From positions 1 to 40,460 of the forward strand of contig DATAUG010000218.1 of the NCBI GenBank assembly GCA_036268355.1: DNA of 40,460 nucleotides, written 5' to 3'. The stretch comes from DASQPJ01 sp036268355 (lineage in GTDB: Bacteria > Actinomycetota > Actinomycetes > Sporichthyales > Sporichthyaceae). The notes under the pieces were generated by a model, which saw nothing but the letters and a program-made list of their open reading frames with translations, made no database searches and had not been told where the DNA came from. This document shows positions 1 through 7,776 of the stretch, in pieces. Made by a program: the position numbers and the translations under genes. How positions within the stretch are numbered: the first letter of the stretch is position 1; each line of letters starts with the position of its first letter.

Positions 1-506
1 CCCGGTAGTAGACTGATAGCGCATCGGCTTCCTTTTTGCGTCGGGATTGCAGCGTGGTAACTCCAATCCTCCCGAGAAGGGGAGCCGATGTTCGTCTGGC
101 ACACCGTCAGATCTGGATTCTGCATAACCCACTTAGGATCCAACGCCGCGCGAGGTGGCTAAAATCTTGTTGCCAGATAGGCCAATCCACGCAGTTGACC
201 CCTCGACCGGCTGGGCCCCGTCGGGGCCGACAGAACCTGAACCTCGATGGCAGTCAGGTCATTGAGCACAGGCTGCTCGACCCCGGTCGGGCCCCGACGA
301 TAACTTCGGTAGCGGTGGGATTTCCGAGCTCTCTACTACGAGGCTCGTAGTCGGCTCACGTGGCCTGGGCCCGTTCGGGAATTCGGTGTATGTCCGTCGA
401 CGTTCCCGCTGTGGTTGCGGTCATATGCGATCCCGGAATTAGCCGGCGTTTCTACCAATTCGTTTTGACGACATGAACCCACCCGGTGTGGTTACCATAA
501 TTCTCG
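1..506. other. Gene-free left edge with short palindromes
   Basis: I see no convincing gene in the first 500 bases; base composition is lower in GC than the following genes and the short open frames lack ribosome binding sites. Two palindromes stand out: GGCCCCG-T-CGGGGCC at 214-228 and ACTACGAG-G-CTCGTAGT at 335-351 (8-bp arms). A second GC-rich dyad, GTCGGG-C-CCCGAC, lies near 282-294. They could be terminators for a gene left of the window or operator sites. The TetR gene ends at 507, so this is its downstream flank. Confidence 0.5.
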
Positions 507-1172
507 TCAGTTCACCGGCCGGCGGTGGCGGGTGCCCCAGCAGGATTGCACCGCGTCGACTTCGACCGGATCGATCGGTGCCTCGACCAGCGCGGTGAGG
601 TCGGAGCGTTCGGCCCGTAGGCCGTCGAGGAGGATCGCCAGGTAGCGCCGCCACAGCTCGGGACGCACCTGCCGGGTGAACTCGGCGACCGCCGCCAGCA
701 TCCGTAGCAGCATCGGGAAATCGGTCGGGACCACGTCGGCCCGAAGATGCCCGTCGGCCTGGGCCCGGGCGAAGATCTCGCCGACGATCGGCTGCATCCG
801 CTCCCGCACCGCCGCGCGGCCCTTGCTCTGCGGACGACAGATCAGTGCCTCGAACAACCCCTGGTCGGCGGCGACCGTCGCGGCCAGTGCCTCGAACAGT
901 CCGGTCAGCGCGGCCCAGGAGTCGGGCTCCGCCAAGGCGCCGGCGGCCAACGTGGCCACCTGGTCCAGGCGGTGGAGGAACAAAGCCTCGACGAGTTCCT
1001 CGCGGTTGGCGAAGCGACGGTAGACCGTGCCGACCCCGAGGCCGGCGTGCGCCGCGATCTCGTCCAGCGACGCGTCCAGTCCGCGGGCGGCGAAGACCTC
1101 ACCGGCGGCAGCCAGGATCCGTTCCCGGTTGCGCGCCGCGTCGGCCCGCAATGGTTTCTCATCCGTTCGCAC
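507..1172 (-). CDS. TetR/AcrR family transcriptional repressor
   Basis: A 221-residue protein with the usual TetR layout. The N-terminal helix-turn-helix occupies about residues 14-60: ARNRERILAAAGEVFAARG, then DEIAAHAGLGVGTVYRRFANREEL, the family's recognition-helix pattern. A helical ligand-binding/dimerisation domain follows. The start is GTG; there is no Shine-Dalgarno sequence, but TAGTCT (1180-1185) lies 7 bases upstream, the spacing expected for a leaderless transcript. It is divergent from the MFS exporter gene 100 bp away, and the gap carries two near-identical inverted repeats, one covering its own -35 region. By established behaviour of TetR/MFS pairs it probably represses itself and the exporter until an effector (often the export substrate) binds. 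The effector cannot be read from sequence. Confidence 0.93.
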   Translation of the reverse strand: MRTDEKPLRADAARNRERILAAAGEVFAARGLDASLDEIAAHAGLGVGTVYRRFANREELVEALFLHRLDQVATLAAGALAEPDSWAALTGLFEALAATVAADQGLFEALICRPQSKGRAAVRERMQPIVGEIFARAQADGHLRADVVPTDFPMLLRMLAAVAEFTRQVRPELWRRYLAILLDGLRAERSDLTALVEAPIDPVEVDAVQSCWGTRHRRPVN

Positions 1173-1179
1173 GATCCGC

Positions 1180-1185
1180 AGACTA
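1180..1185 (-). promoter_or_regulatory. Leaderless-type -10 element of the TetR gene
   Basis: TAGTCT on the minus strand fits the actinobacterial TANNNT -10 consensus and ends 7 bases before the GTG start, so transcription would begin at or next to the start codon. The -35 region at 17-18 bp spacing falls inside the 1196-1210 inverted repeat, consistent with autorepression. Confidence 0.5.
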
Positions 1186-1195
1186 CCCGGAAAAC

Positions 1196-1210
1196 GGAGG
1201 CGTTACCTCC
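1196..1210. promoter_or_regulatory. Putative TetR operator 1
   Basis: Inverted repeat GGAGG-CGTTA-CCTCC in the divergent TetR/MFS gap. A second copy with the same arms and the same 5-bp spacer lies 43 bp downstream (1239-1253). It overlaps the expected -35 regions of both divergent promoters (MFS -10 candidate TAGCGT at 1221-1226). A further dyad, CACGC-GTA-GCGTG (1215-1227), sits between the two. Confidence 0.7.
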
Positions 1211-1238
1211 ACTTCACGCGTAGCGTGTTCAGCGAACC

Positions 1239-1253
1239 GGAGGATTGCCCTCC
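1239..1253. promoter_or_regulatory. Putative TetR operator 2
   Basis: Inverted repeat GGAGG-ATTGC-CCTCC, extended by one further base pair to CGGAGG/CCTCCG (1238-1254). It has the same arms as operator 1 at a centre-to-centre distance of 43 bp (about four helical turns). It would lie in the exporter's 5' leader, between the probable transcription start and its ribosome binding site. Confidence 0.7.
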
Positions 1254-1272
1254 GCTTGAAGGGGGACTTGCG

Positions 1273-2772
1273 ATGAGCCAGACCATTCCGGCGCCACGCT
1301 CCGCGGCGCATGGCGGGCCGCCGGCGTCGCGCCGTTGGCTCGTACTGGCGATGCTGGGGGTGGCCCAGTTGATGGTGATCCTCGACGCGACCGTCATGAA
1401 CGTGGCGCTGCCGTCGGCGCAGCGCGCGCTCGGCTTCTCCGACACCGACCGCCAGTGGGTCGTCACCGCCTACGCGCTGAGCTTCGGCAGCCTCCTGCTG
1501 CTCGGCGGTCGACTCGGTGACCTGCTCGGGCGTCGGGTCACTTTCATGATCGGCCTGGCCGGATTCGCGGCCGCCTCCGCGCTCGGTGGCGCGGCCGGCA
1601 ACTTCGCGACGCTGGCGGGCGCGCGGGCCGCACAGGGCGTCTTTGCCGCGTTGCTGGCCCCGGCCGCGTTGGGACTGCTGACCACCACGTTCACCAACCC
1701 GCAGGAACGGGCGAAGGCGTTCGGCATCTTCAGTGCACTGGCCGGTACCGGCGGAGCGATCGGTTTGCTGCTCGGTGGGGCGCTGACCACCTACGTGTCG
1801 TGGCGCTGGGCCCTGTACATCAACGTCGGCTTCGCCGCCGTCGCGCTGGCCGGCGCCGCCGCCCTGCTGCCGAAGGTCGTCCGCGACGGCTCCGTCCGGC
1901 TGGACGTGCGGGGCACGCTGACCGCCACGGGCGGCCTGTTCAGCCTGGTGTACGGGATCTCGCACGCCGAGACCGCCGGCTGGGCCAACCTGGCCACGCT
2001 CGGCTTCCTGACCCTGGCCGCGGTCCTGCTCGCGGCGTTCGTCCACATCCAGACCCGGGCCGCGCACCCGTTGCTGCCGTTGCGTGTCGTGACCGACCGC
2101 GATCGTGGCGGCGCGTATCTGGCGATGTTGGTGGTCGGCTCGGGGATGTTCGCGGTGTTCCTGTTCCTGACCTACTACCTGCAGAAGACGATGGGCTTCT
2201 CGGCGATCCGCACCGGTGTGGCGTTCCTGCCGATGGTCGCCGCCCTGGTCGCGGCCGCGCAGGTCACCGCGCTACGACTGCTACGCACGGTCGGCGCCCG
2301 GATCCTCGTCCCGGCGGGCATGCTCCTCGCCGCCGCAGGACTGTCGCTGCTGGCCCGGATCGGTGTGCACACCGGATATGCCTTGCACGTGCTACCCGGC
2401 CTGATCGTCATGGGCCTGGGCATGGGCGTGGTGTTCGCCAGCGCGATGCAGGTCGCGGTCTCCGGGGTCGAAGCACACGACGCAGGCGTCGCCTCGGCGA
2501 TGGTCAACACCGTCCAGCAGGTCGGCGGTTCGATCGGCATTGCGCTACTCGGCACGATCGCGGGCAACGCCGCCTCCGGCTACCTGACCGGGAAGGGCGC
2601 GCCGAGCGCTGCGCTGCTGGAGGCAGCCGCGGTGCACTCGTACACAACGACCTTCTGGTGGGCGGCCGCGATCCTCACCGGCGGTGCCGTGCTCGTCGGG
2701 GCCGTCCTGAAGCCGGGCGTCGCCGTGCCGGCCGCACGCGCCGCGGGCGCCGAGCCGGTGCTGGTGCACTGA
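1273..2772 (+). CDS. MFS drug exporter, DHA2 (EmrB/QacA) type, 14 TM segments
   Basis: A 499-residue integral membrane protein, the usual size of 14-TM proton-coupled DHA2 exporters. The first membrane segment carries the family pattern LDATVMNVALP, and the first cytoplasmic loop has GGRLGDLLGRR, the MFS motif A. About fourteen hydrophobic segments follow to a short cytoplasmic tail. The ATG at 1273 is preceded by a GGGGG-rich ribosome binding site (1261-1265); the frame stays open far upstream, but that part overlaps the TetR gene and its operators and is not credible. It is divergent from and probably repressed by the adjacent TetR protein. It is expected to extrude a hydrophobic toxic compound at the cytoplasmic membrane; the substrate is unknown. 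Confidence 0.93.
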   Translation: MSQTIPAPRSAAHGGPPASRRWLVLAMLGVAQLMVILDATVMNVALPSAQRALGFSDTDRQWVVTAYALSFGSLLLLGGRLGDLLGRRVTFMIGLAGFAAASALGGAAGNFATLAGARAAQGVFAALLAPAALGLLTTTFTNPQERAKAFGIFSALAGTGGAIGLLLGGALTTYVSWRWALYINVGFAAVALAGAAALLPKVVRDGSVRLDVRGTLTATGGLFSLVYGISHAETAGWANLATLGFLTLAAVLLAAFVHIQTRAAHPLLPLRVVTDRDRGGAYLAMLVVGSGMFAVFLFLTYYLQKTMGFSAIRTGVAFLPMVAALVAAAQVTALRLLRTVGARILVPAGMLLAAAGLSLLARIGVHTGYALHVLPGLIVMGLGMGVVFASAMQVAVSGVEAHDAGVASAMVNTVQQVGGSIGIALLGTIAGNAASGYLTGKGAPSAALLEAAAVHSYTTTFWWAAAILTGGAVLVGAVLKPGVAVPAARAAGAEPVLVH

Positions 2773-2796
2773 CCTTCGCCTCGCCGTAGTTCTCAC

Positions 2797-2830
2797 GAGG
2801 CCCCGTCCGCGGATCCGCGCACGGGGCCTC
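2797..2830. terminator. Hairpin terminator after the MFS gene
   Basis: GAGGCCCCGT (2797-2806) pairs perfectly with ACGGGGCCTC (2821-2830), giving a 10-bp stem; the loop holds a further short dyad around GGATCC. There is no U-tract, as is common in high-GC actinobacteria. It sits 25 bases past the exporter's stop in the convergent gap before the ParA gene. Confidence 0.75.
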
Positions 2831-2841
2831 GTCCTGCGGTC

Positions 2842-2869
2842 CGAACGCCGAACGCCGAACGCCGAACGC
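2842..2869. repeat. Four tandem 7-bp repeats (CGAACGC)
   Basis: The heptamer CGAACGC is repeated four times head to tail in the convergent gap between the MFS and ParA genes. Such short arrays mutate by slippage; no function is evident. Confidence 0.7.
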
Positions 2870-2903
2870 TACCTGGCCCGTCCGGACCACCGTTCCACGA
2901 TGT

Positions 2904-2933
2904 CTGACGGTACGCCAGATGACGGCACGTCAG
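2904..2933. repeat. Two abutting copies of the dispersed 15-bp palindrome
   Basis: CTGACGGTACGCCAG (2904-2918) is directly followed by ATGACGGCACGTCAG (2919-2933). Both match the window-wide consensus CTGACGGNNCGTCAG. The site lies between two convergent gene ends (MFS and ParA). Confidence 0.75.
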
Positions 2934-2968
2934 ATGCGGTGCAGTTCCGGGTCCGCCACGGAGCCGGT

Positions 2969-3712
2969 TCACTTCACCCGGTCGGCGACTTCCCGCCACA
3001 AAGCCGTGTAGGCCCGTCCCGCACTGCTGCGCGGCGCCCACTGCGTGACCGGGGCCCGCCGGACGCCCATCTGCTCGACCATCGCGGCCGCCGGGATCGA
3101 GGTCTGGGCCAGCTCGACGCGGGCGTCGGGAACGTGTTCGGCCAGCTCCCGGTGCAGCTTGCGGCGGCGGTCGACCATCGACAGGAACGCGAGGATCGGC
3201 GGGGTTCTGCCCGGGGTGTCGGCGGCGAAGTCGGCCAACTGGTCGAGCGTGCGCAGCGACAACGGCGAAGGTAGCACCGGGGCCAGTATCAGGTCGGCCG
3301 CTCGGACGATGTTCTCCGAGATCAGCGAGACGCTGGGGGCGCAGTCCATGACCACCAAGTCGTAGTGCTCGGCCAGTCGGTCGATCAGCAGGCCGAGGCG
3401 TCGCGTGGGTTGCTTCTGCGCGTCCAGGTGCAGATCCAGGTGCCGGTAGGAGAAGTCCGCCGGGAGGATGTCGAGGTTGTGGAAGTCGCTGGCCTTGATG
3501 GCATCGGCGAAGTCCCGCCCACCGCGGACCAGTGCCTTCGCGCCGCCCTTGACCTTCGGCTGCACCCGGAACAGGAAGGTCGCCCCGCCCTGCGGGTCCA
3601 GGTCCCAGAGCAGTGTCCGACGGCCTTCGGAGGCGGCGAGCCAGGAGAGGTTCGCCGCCGCGGTGGTCTTTCCGACCCCGCCCTTGATGCTGTAAGACGC
3701 GAGCACCTTCAT
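2969..3712 (-). CDS. ParA/MinD-family ATPase
   Basis: A 247-residue cytoplasmic ATPase with the deviant Walker A box KGGVGKTT at residues 10-17, the switch region LLWDLDPQGGAT, and the Walker B-like VVMDCAPS. This is a complete ParA/Soj-type domain. Proteins of this family dimerise on ATP and pattern DNA, polyphosphate or protein cargo by gradients on the nucleoid or membrane. No parB gene or parS-like repeats are visible, so chromosome partitioning is not implied. The ATG at 3712 overlaps the stop of the upstream CHAD gene by 4 bases (ATGA), so the two are translationally coupled. I infer that the ATPase positions or works on the CHAD protein or its polyphosphate cargo. The gene ends convergently with the MFS exporter. 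Confidence 0.88.
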   Translation of the reverse strand: MKVLASYSIKGGVGKTTAAANLSWLAASEGRRTLLWDLDPQGGATFLFRVQPKVKGGAKALVRGGRDFADAIKASDFHNLDILPADFSYRHLDLHLDAQKQPTRRLGLLIDRLAEHYDLVVMDCAPSVSLISENIVRAADLILAPVLPSPLSLRTLDQLADFAADTPGRTPPILAFLSMVDRRRKLHRELAEHVPDARVELAQTSIPAAAMVEQMGVRRAPVTQWAPRSSAGRAYTALWREVADRVK

Positions 3713-5223
3713 CGGGCGGCCACCATCGCGGCGAACCGCGCGCGGTTCTCCTTGTCGTGGAAGCGGCCCCACCGGGCGGCGAAATCGGCTCGCGCCATCT
3801 CCTGACGGTGCCTCAGATCGTGCGCCATCAGGCCCATCGTCAGCAGCGTGTCGATCGGCGCGTCGGTGCCGCGAAGCTCCGCGGCGCACTCGCGAACGAG
3901 GAACCACTGCGCCTCGAAGTCCTGGAACTCGCCCAGGTTGTCCTGCAGCTGCTTCAACTCATCGACGATCGCCTTGTGCGCCCGGGAGTCGTACAGACAG
4001 GCAAAAAACTCCAGCAGGTACCGCAGTTCCTTGCACCGCTTGCGCAGGTCGTGCAGCGATTCGGCCGGTGATTCCGGGGTTATCGCCGAGCCTTGCTTGC
4101 CCACCCGCAACCAGGTACGCGAGAGCAGATCGCGAGCGACTCGACCTACCGGCGTCGTCGCGATCGGACCGCCCTTGCCAGGCCGCGCGAGATCCTGCGC
4201 CCAGCCGGTCAACAGCGCCTGGAATCGCGCGGAGCGCAGGGCACGGTTCAGCGCACTGTGGGATCTGCGGCAGCGCCGGTGGAGCAACAGGCGGAACGGC
4301 TCCGCCGCCGCGGCATCGGCGGGTGCCAATCCGGCACCGAAGTCCAGGAGCTGCACGTCGAGATCGCGCGGCTCCGACGTTGCATCGCCCAACCACTTCA
4401 GCTCGGCCGAGTACTTGGCCCGGACGGGCTCGGCCACGACGCCGTCGGCCGCCTTGAGCACCGACCGTGCACGACGCACCGCGACCCGCAGGTCGTGGAG
4501 GAACTCGGTGTCCAACTCCCGCAACGTCCCGTCGACGTTGTCCTGCTCGATCTCCAGCAGCTGCCGGAAGGCGTCGGCGAATACCTCCCCGGTGGGCGCC
4601 TTGGCACTGAAGCGGGAATCGGGCTTCGAACGGTGTACTCCCGGGGTCAGCCCCTGGTTGCCCGCCAGCGCAACGAACAAGGAACCACCGGCCGGCGCCA
4701 GTCCCGGCGTCGCCGCCAGCACCCCTTCGATGCGCTGCGCGTCCTTGCCGTACCCGCGGAGGGCTTCCACCCGTACCCGGGTCACCGCCCCGTCAGCACC
4801 GTCGACGGCGAACGGCCCGTCGACGGCAATCCGCGCCACCGTCTTCTCGTCGGCGTCCAGCACCGCGAGGACCGCGGCGGGACCCTCGGCGGCCAATCGG
4901 GGCAGCAGCGCACGAATGCCGGTAAGCGGACCGACCCGTTCCCGGATCGGGCCCTCCGGCAACGTCCGCTCGGTGACCGGCCGCTTCCCGGCAGGCGCTC
5001 GTCCCAGCGGATTCCCGCTCAGATCGGACAGCAGCAGGAAACCTTCGCTGCCCCGCGCACGCTGCTCCAGCAACAGGCCGGCCCGGTACAGGCTCCAGTC
5101 GTGGGTGTCGATCCAGACCCGTCGTTCCTGGTTGGTCTCGACGATCCGCGCGGATGCCGACTCGGTGATGAGACCCACCGCAGCCCGAACTGACGCGTCG
5201 TCAGCCGAGAACTCCGTCGTCAA
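3709..5223 (-). CDS. CYTH-like/CHAD domain protein (polyphosphate-associated)
   Basis: A 504-residue protein. The N-terminal ~210 residues resemble a CYTH (triphosphate tunnel) domain: DTHDWSLYRAGLLLEQR matches the family's first strands, but the canonical ExExK motif is not seen at the N-terminus, so this half may be catalytically inactive. Residues ~215-500 form a CHAD domain, seen in EQDNVDGTLRELDTEFLHDLRVAVRR and LHDLRKRCKELRYLLEFF, whose conserved His/Arg/Lys helices bind inorganic polyphosphate in characterised members. The start is TTG at 5223; an in-frame stop lies just upstream, and GAGGTGA is a good ribosome binding site. It is the first gene of a two-gene operon with the ParA ATPase. 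PHO-box-like repeats overlap its ribosome binding site. A PPK2 polyphosphate kinase is encoded at about 30 kb. Confidence 0.92.
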   Translation of the reverse strand: MTTEFSADDASVRAAVGLITESASARIVETNQERRVWIDTHDWSLYRAGLLLEQRARGSEGFLLLSDLSGNPLGRAPAGKRPVTERTLPEGPIRERVGPLTGIRALLPRLAAEGPAAVLAVLDADEKTVARIAVDGPFAVDGADGAVTRVRVEALRGYGKDAQRIEGVLAATPGLAPAGGSLFVALAGNQGLTPGVHRSKPDSRFSAKAPTGEVFADAFRQLLEIEQDNVDGTLRELDTEFLHDLRVAVRRARSVLKAADGVVAEPVRAKYSAELKWLGDATSEPRDLDVQLLDFGAGLAPADAAAAEPFRLLLHRRCRRSHSALNRALRSARFQALLTGWAQDLARPGKGGPIATTPVGRVARDLLSRTWLRVGKQGSAITPESPAESLHDLRKRCKELRYLLEFFACLYDSRAHKAIVDELKQLQDNLGEFQDFEAQWFLVRECAAELRGTDAPIDTLLTMGLMAHDLRHRQEMARADFAARWGRFHDKENRARFAAMVAAR

Positions 5224-5225
5224 CC

Positions 5226-5278
5226 GTTCACCTCACGTTCACTACGCGGAGGCGACACCGTACCGCCTCAAGGTGAAC
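5226..5278 (-). promoter_or_regulatory. PHO-box-like repeats and RBS-masking hairpin of the CHAD gene
   Basis: On the plus strand GTTCACCTCAC (5226-5236) is directly followed by GTTCACTACGC (5237-5247), two 11-bp units starting GTTCAC as in the Streptomyces PhoP binding site. A third unit lies in the opposite orientation at 5271-5278. Read as CHAD mRNA, GTTCACCT (5278-5271) can pair with AGGTGAAC (5233-5226), which contains the ribosome binding site; an inner GAGGCG/CGCCTC hairpin stabilises this. TACGGT (5265-5260) is a possible -10. Confidence 0.5.
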
Positions 5279-5342
5279 AGACGGGCCGTCAGAACCGCGC
5301 GGGTCGAGCGGAGCCTACGCACATCTCCACCCGAGCCCGGGA

Positions 5343-6398
5343 TCAGACGTCGAAGTCGACCGTGATCGCGTCGGACACCGGGTGGGTCTGGCAGGTCAGC
5401 ACCTGCCCGGCAGCCACCTCGGCGGGCTCCAACGCATAATTGCGCCGCATCGTCGCCTCGCCCGCCACCAGTCGTGCACGGCAGGTCCCGCACACCCCGC
5501 CCTTACAGGCGAACGGGAGATCCGGCCGGACCTTCTGGGCGCCGTCCAGCACCGCGACCCCGGCAGGCAACCGGAACGTGGTGGCCCGGCCGTCCAGGAT
5601 CACGGTCACCGCCGCACCGTCGACGACCGCAGCCTCGACGTGAGTGACCTCGACCGGCGGATCCTCCCCCACCCAGAACAGCTCACGATGGATGCGCTCG
5701 GCGGGTACGCCCGCCGCGTGCAGCACCTCGATGGCGTCGGTGATCATGCCGAACGGCCCGCACAGCCACCAGTGATCGACGGCCGGGACGTCGACCGTGA
5801 GCTCGAGCAGCTCCGTCAAGCGCGGGCCGTCCAGGCGGCCGTTGAACAGCTCCACCTCCTGCGGCTCCCGCGACAGCACATGGACCACCCGCATCCGGAC
5901 CGGATGCGCGTCCTTCAGATCGGCCACCTCGTCGGCGAACATCACGGTGTCCGAACGCCGATTGCCGTAGAACAGCGTGATCGTCGAGGAATCGTCGGCG
6001 GCCAGTACGGACGCGGCGATCGACAGCATCGGCGTGATCCCGGACCCGGCGGCGATCAGCACGTGATTCCCCGGCCGAGTCGGGTCCGGGGTGAACGAGC
6101 CGTCCGGCGGAGCAACCTCGAGGACATCGCCCGCCCGAAGTTGATGGACGAGCCACCCGGAGACTGCGCCGCCCGGTACCTCCCGCACCCCGATCCGCGG
6201 CGCGGCACCGACCGGCGCGCAGATCGAATACGAGCGACGCACGTCACCACGGCGGACGGTGAGGCTCTGCCCGGCTGCGAAATCGAAGTCGGCCGCCGAC
6301 CCGTCGGGTAGCCGGAAAGTGATCGCCGCGGAATCTTCGGTGAGGAGATCGACCCGCTCGACCACCAGCGGGTGGAACCGCGTCCGCGCGCCGCTCAA
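5343..6398 (-). CDS. paaE: Phenylacetyl-CoA epoxidase reductase PaaE
   Basis: A 351-residue class IA-like reductase that passes electrons from NAD(P)H to the PaaA diiron centre. In order: an FAD-binding barrel with RRSYSICA, an NAD-binding domain with AAGSGITPMLSI and WWLCGPFGM, and a C-terminal plant-type [2Fe-2S] ferredoxin with CKGGVCGTC and a fourth cysteine in LTCQTHP. This FAD-NAD-FeS order is typical of PaaE and opposite to the reductase at 12.2-13.2 kb. I chose the TTG at 6398 because it overlaps the paaD stop by 4 bases (TTGA) and gives the family's length; further upstream the frame runs inside paaD. Last gene of paaABCDE. Confidence 0.93.
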   Translation of the reverse strand: MSGARTRFHPLVVERVDLLTEDSAAITFRLPDGSAADFDFAAGQSLTVRRGDVRRSYSICAPVGAAPRIGVREVPGGAVSGWLVHQLRAGDVLEVAPPDGSFTPDPTRPGNHVLIAAGSGITPMLSIAASVLAADDSSTITLFYGNRRSDTVMFADEVADLKDAHPVRMRVVHVLSREPQEVELFNGRLDGPRLTELLELTVDVPAVDHWWLCGPFGMITDAIEVLHAAGVPAERIHRELFWVGEDPPVEVTHVEAAVVDGAAVTVILDGRATTFRLPAGVAVLDGAQKVRPDLPFACKGGVCGTCRARLVAGEATMRRNYALEPAEVAAGQVLTCQTHPVSDAITVDFDV

Positions 6399-6913
6399 TA
6401 CGGTTTCACCGCCTCGAACGGCTCCAGGCAGGTGGTGCAGCGGTACAACGATTTGCAGGCGGTGGCGCCGAACTCCGCGGTGCGCTCGGTGTCCAGGCCG
6501 CCGCAGCGCGGGCACGGCACGGCCGGTGGGGCGCTCTGCAACGTCAGTTCCACGGGTCCGGCAGAACGGCCCGCCGGACCCGGCGGGGCGATGCCGGCTC
6601 GGCGTAGCTTCTCCCGGCCGGTCTCGGTGATCCAGTCGGTGGTCCACGGCGGCGCCAATTGCATGCGGACGACGACCCCGGACCAACCGGCTCGCTGCAA
6701 CCGCGACCGCAGGTCGGCGGCGATCTCCTGCATCGCCGGACAACCGCTGAAGGTCGGGGTGATCGTGACGACCACCGTGCTGTCGGCCTCCTCGACCGAG
6801 CGCAGGATTCCGAGATCGGCGACGGTGAGCAGCGGCAGCTCCGGGTCGGGCGTGGCCGCCGCAACCGCCCAGGCGTCACTTGCGGCCGTGCTCACCACGT
6901 CGATGCTCACCAT
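6395..6913 (-). CDS. paaD: Phenylacetyl-CoA epoxidase maturation protein PaaD
   Basis: A 172-residue protein. The N-terminal two thirds is a MIP18/DUF59-type domain (LLTVADLGILRSVE, then TPTFSGCPAMQEI with its conserved cysteine), the fold used in iron-sulfur or diiron assembly. The C-terminus is a zinc-ribbon-like segment with two CxxC pairs, CPRCGG and CTTC, plus an intervening Cys. In characterised systems PaaD is needed for an active epoxidase, probably in metal-centre assembly. The ATG at 6913 overlaps the end of paaC by 7 bases; a GTG three bases later is an alternative. Fourth gene of the operon. Confidence 0.93.
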   Translation of the reverse strand: MVSIDVVSTAASDAWAVAAATPDPELPLLTVADLGILRSVEEADSTVVVTITPTFSGCPAMQEIAADLRSRLQRAGWSGVVVRMQLAPPWTTDWITETGREKLRRAGIAPPGPAGRSAGPVELTLQSAPPAVPCPRCGGLDTERTAEFGATACKSLYRCTTCLEPFEAVKPY

Positions 6914-7776
6914 GTCGCATCCGGGTACTCGCGGGCGACGGCCTGCAGTTCGGCCAGCACGAAGCCCATCGCTTCGGTGTGCACACCCTCGCGACCGAAC
7001 CGCCCGCCGACGCCGGCCAACCCGCCGACTTCCGGGCGGGTCAACCCGGCCGACGCGAGGACGATTCCCAACGTGGCGTCGAAGTTCGCGCGCGACACCG
7101 CAACCGGGGCGGCCGGATCGGTGCGGAACAGCTCGTCCACCAACGGCCAGAGCACCTCGAGCGCACGCTGCATGCGGCGGTGTGACTCCTCGGTGCCGTC
7201 GCCCAACCGGACGACCCAGCGGGCCGCGTAGCCGCGGTGGTAGGTCAGCTCCTTCGCGCCCTTGGCCGCGATCGCCGCCAGCACCGGGTCCGGTGCCGTG
7301 GACAACGCCTCGAACAGCTCCAGCCGCCAGGTGGCGAAGATCAACAGACGACCCGTCAGTTCCGCGAAGTCGGCGTCGTGCCGCTCGACCAGACGCACGT
7401 TGCGGAACTCCGAAGCGCCGCGCAGGAAGGCCAATTCGTCCTCGGTGCGCCCCAGGATGCCGCCGGCCCGGGACAGCAGCATGCGGGCCTGGCCGAGCAG
7501 GTCGAGCGCGACGTTCGCGATCGCGGTCTCCTCCTCCAACTCCGGCATGCGGGTCATCCACTCCTGCAGCCGATGGCTGTAGACCAGAGCGTCGTCGCCC
7601 AATCCGAGGCAGTACCGCGCCAGGGCGGCTGCGTCGATCCCGGCCGGTACCGAGGTGTCGATCCCCTCCAACGGGTCGACGAAGCCGGTGCCGAAGGCCC
7701 AGCGATCGGCCCCGTCGGCCTCCATGCCGAGCAGGTCGTACGGGTTCTCGAACTCGCCCGCGAGGTGACTGTCCAT
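6907..7776 (-). CDS. paaC: Phenylacetyl-CoA epoxidase structural subunit PaaC
   Basis: A 289-residue ferritin-like helical protein, the non-catalytic partner of PaaA. Recognisable features are YCLGLGDDALVYSHRLQEW near residue 60 and ELTYHRGYAARWVVRLGDGT in the second half, both typical of PaaC. It lacks a full set of diiron ligands, as expected for the structural subunit. The chosen ATG (7776) overlaps the paaB stop (TGATG); a GTG one codon earlier is possible. Third gene of paaABCDE; the PaaAC heterodimer forms the core of the oxygenase. Confidence 0.94.
   Translation of the reverse strand: MDSHLAGEFENPYDLLGMEADGADRWAFGTGFVDPLEGIDTSVPAGIDAAALARYCLGLGDDALVYSHRLQEWMTRMPELEEETAIANVALDLLGQARMLLSRAGGILGRTEDELAFLRGASEFRNVRLVERHDADFAELTGRLLIFATWRLELFEALSTAPDPVLAAIAAKGAKELTYHRGYAARWVVRLGDGTEESHRRMQRALEVLWPLVDELFRTDPAAPVAVSRANFDATLGIVLASAGLTRPEVGGLAGVGGRFGREGVHTEAMGFVLAELQAVAREYPDATW

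Noticed and set aside
36..350. Plus-strand ORF at the left edge
   Set aside because: No ribosome binding site, no domain, and a composition typical of non-coding DNA.
2969..3712. ParA-like gene as a chromosome or plasmid partition locus
   Set aside because: No parB gene, centromere-like repeats or replication genes are visible; the gene is coupled to a CHAD gene instead.
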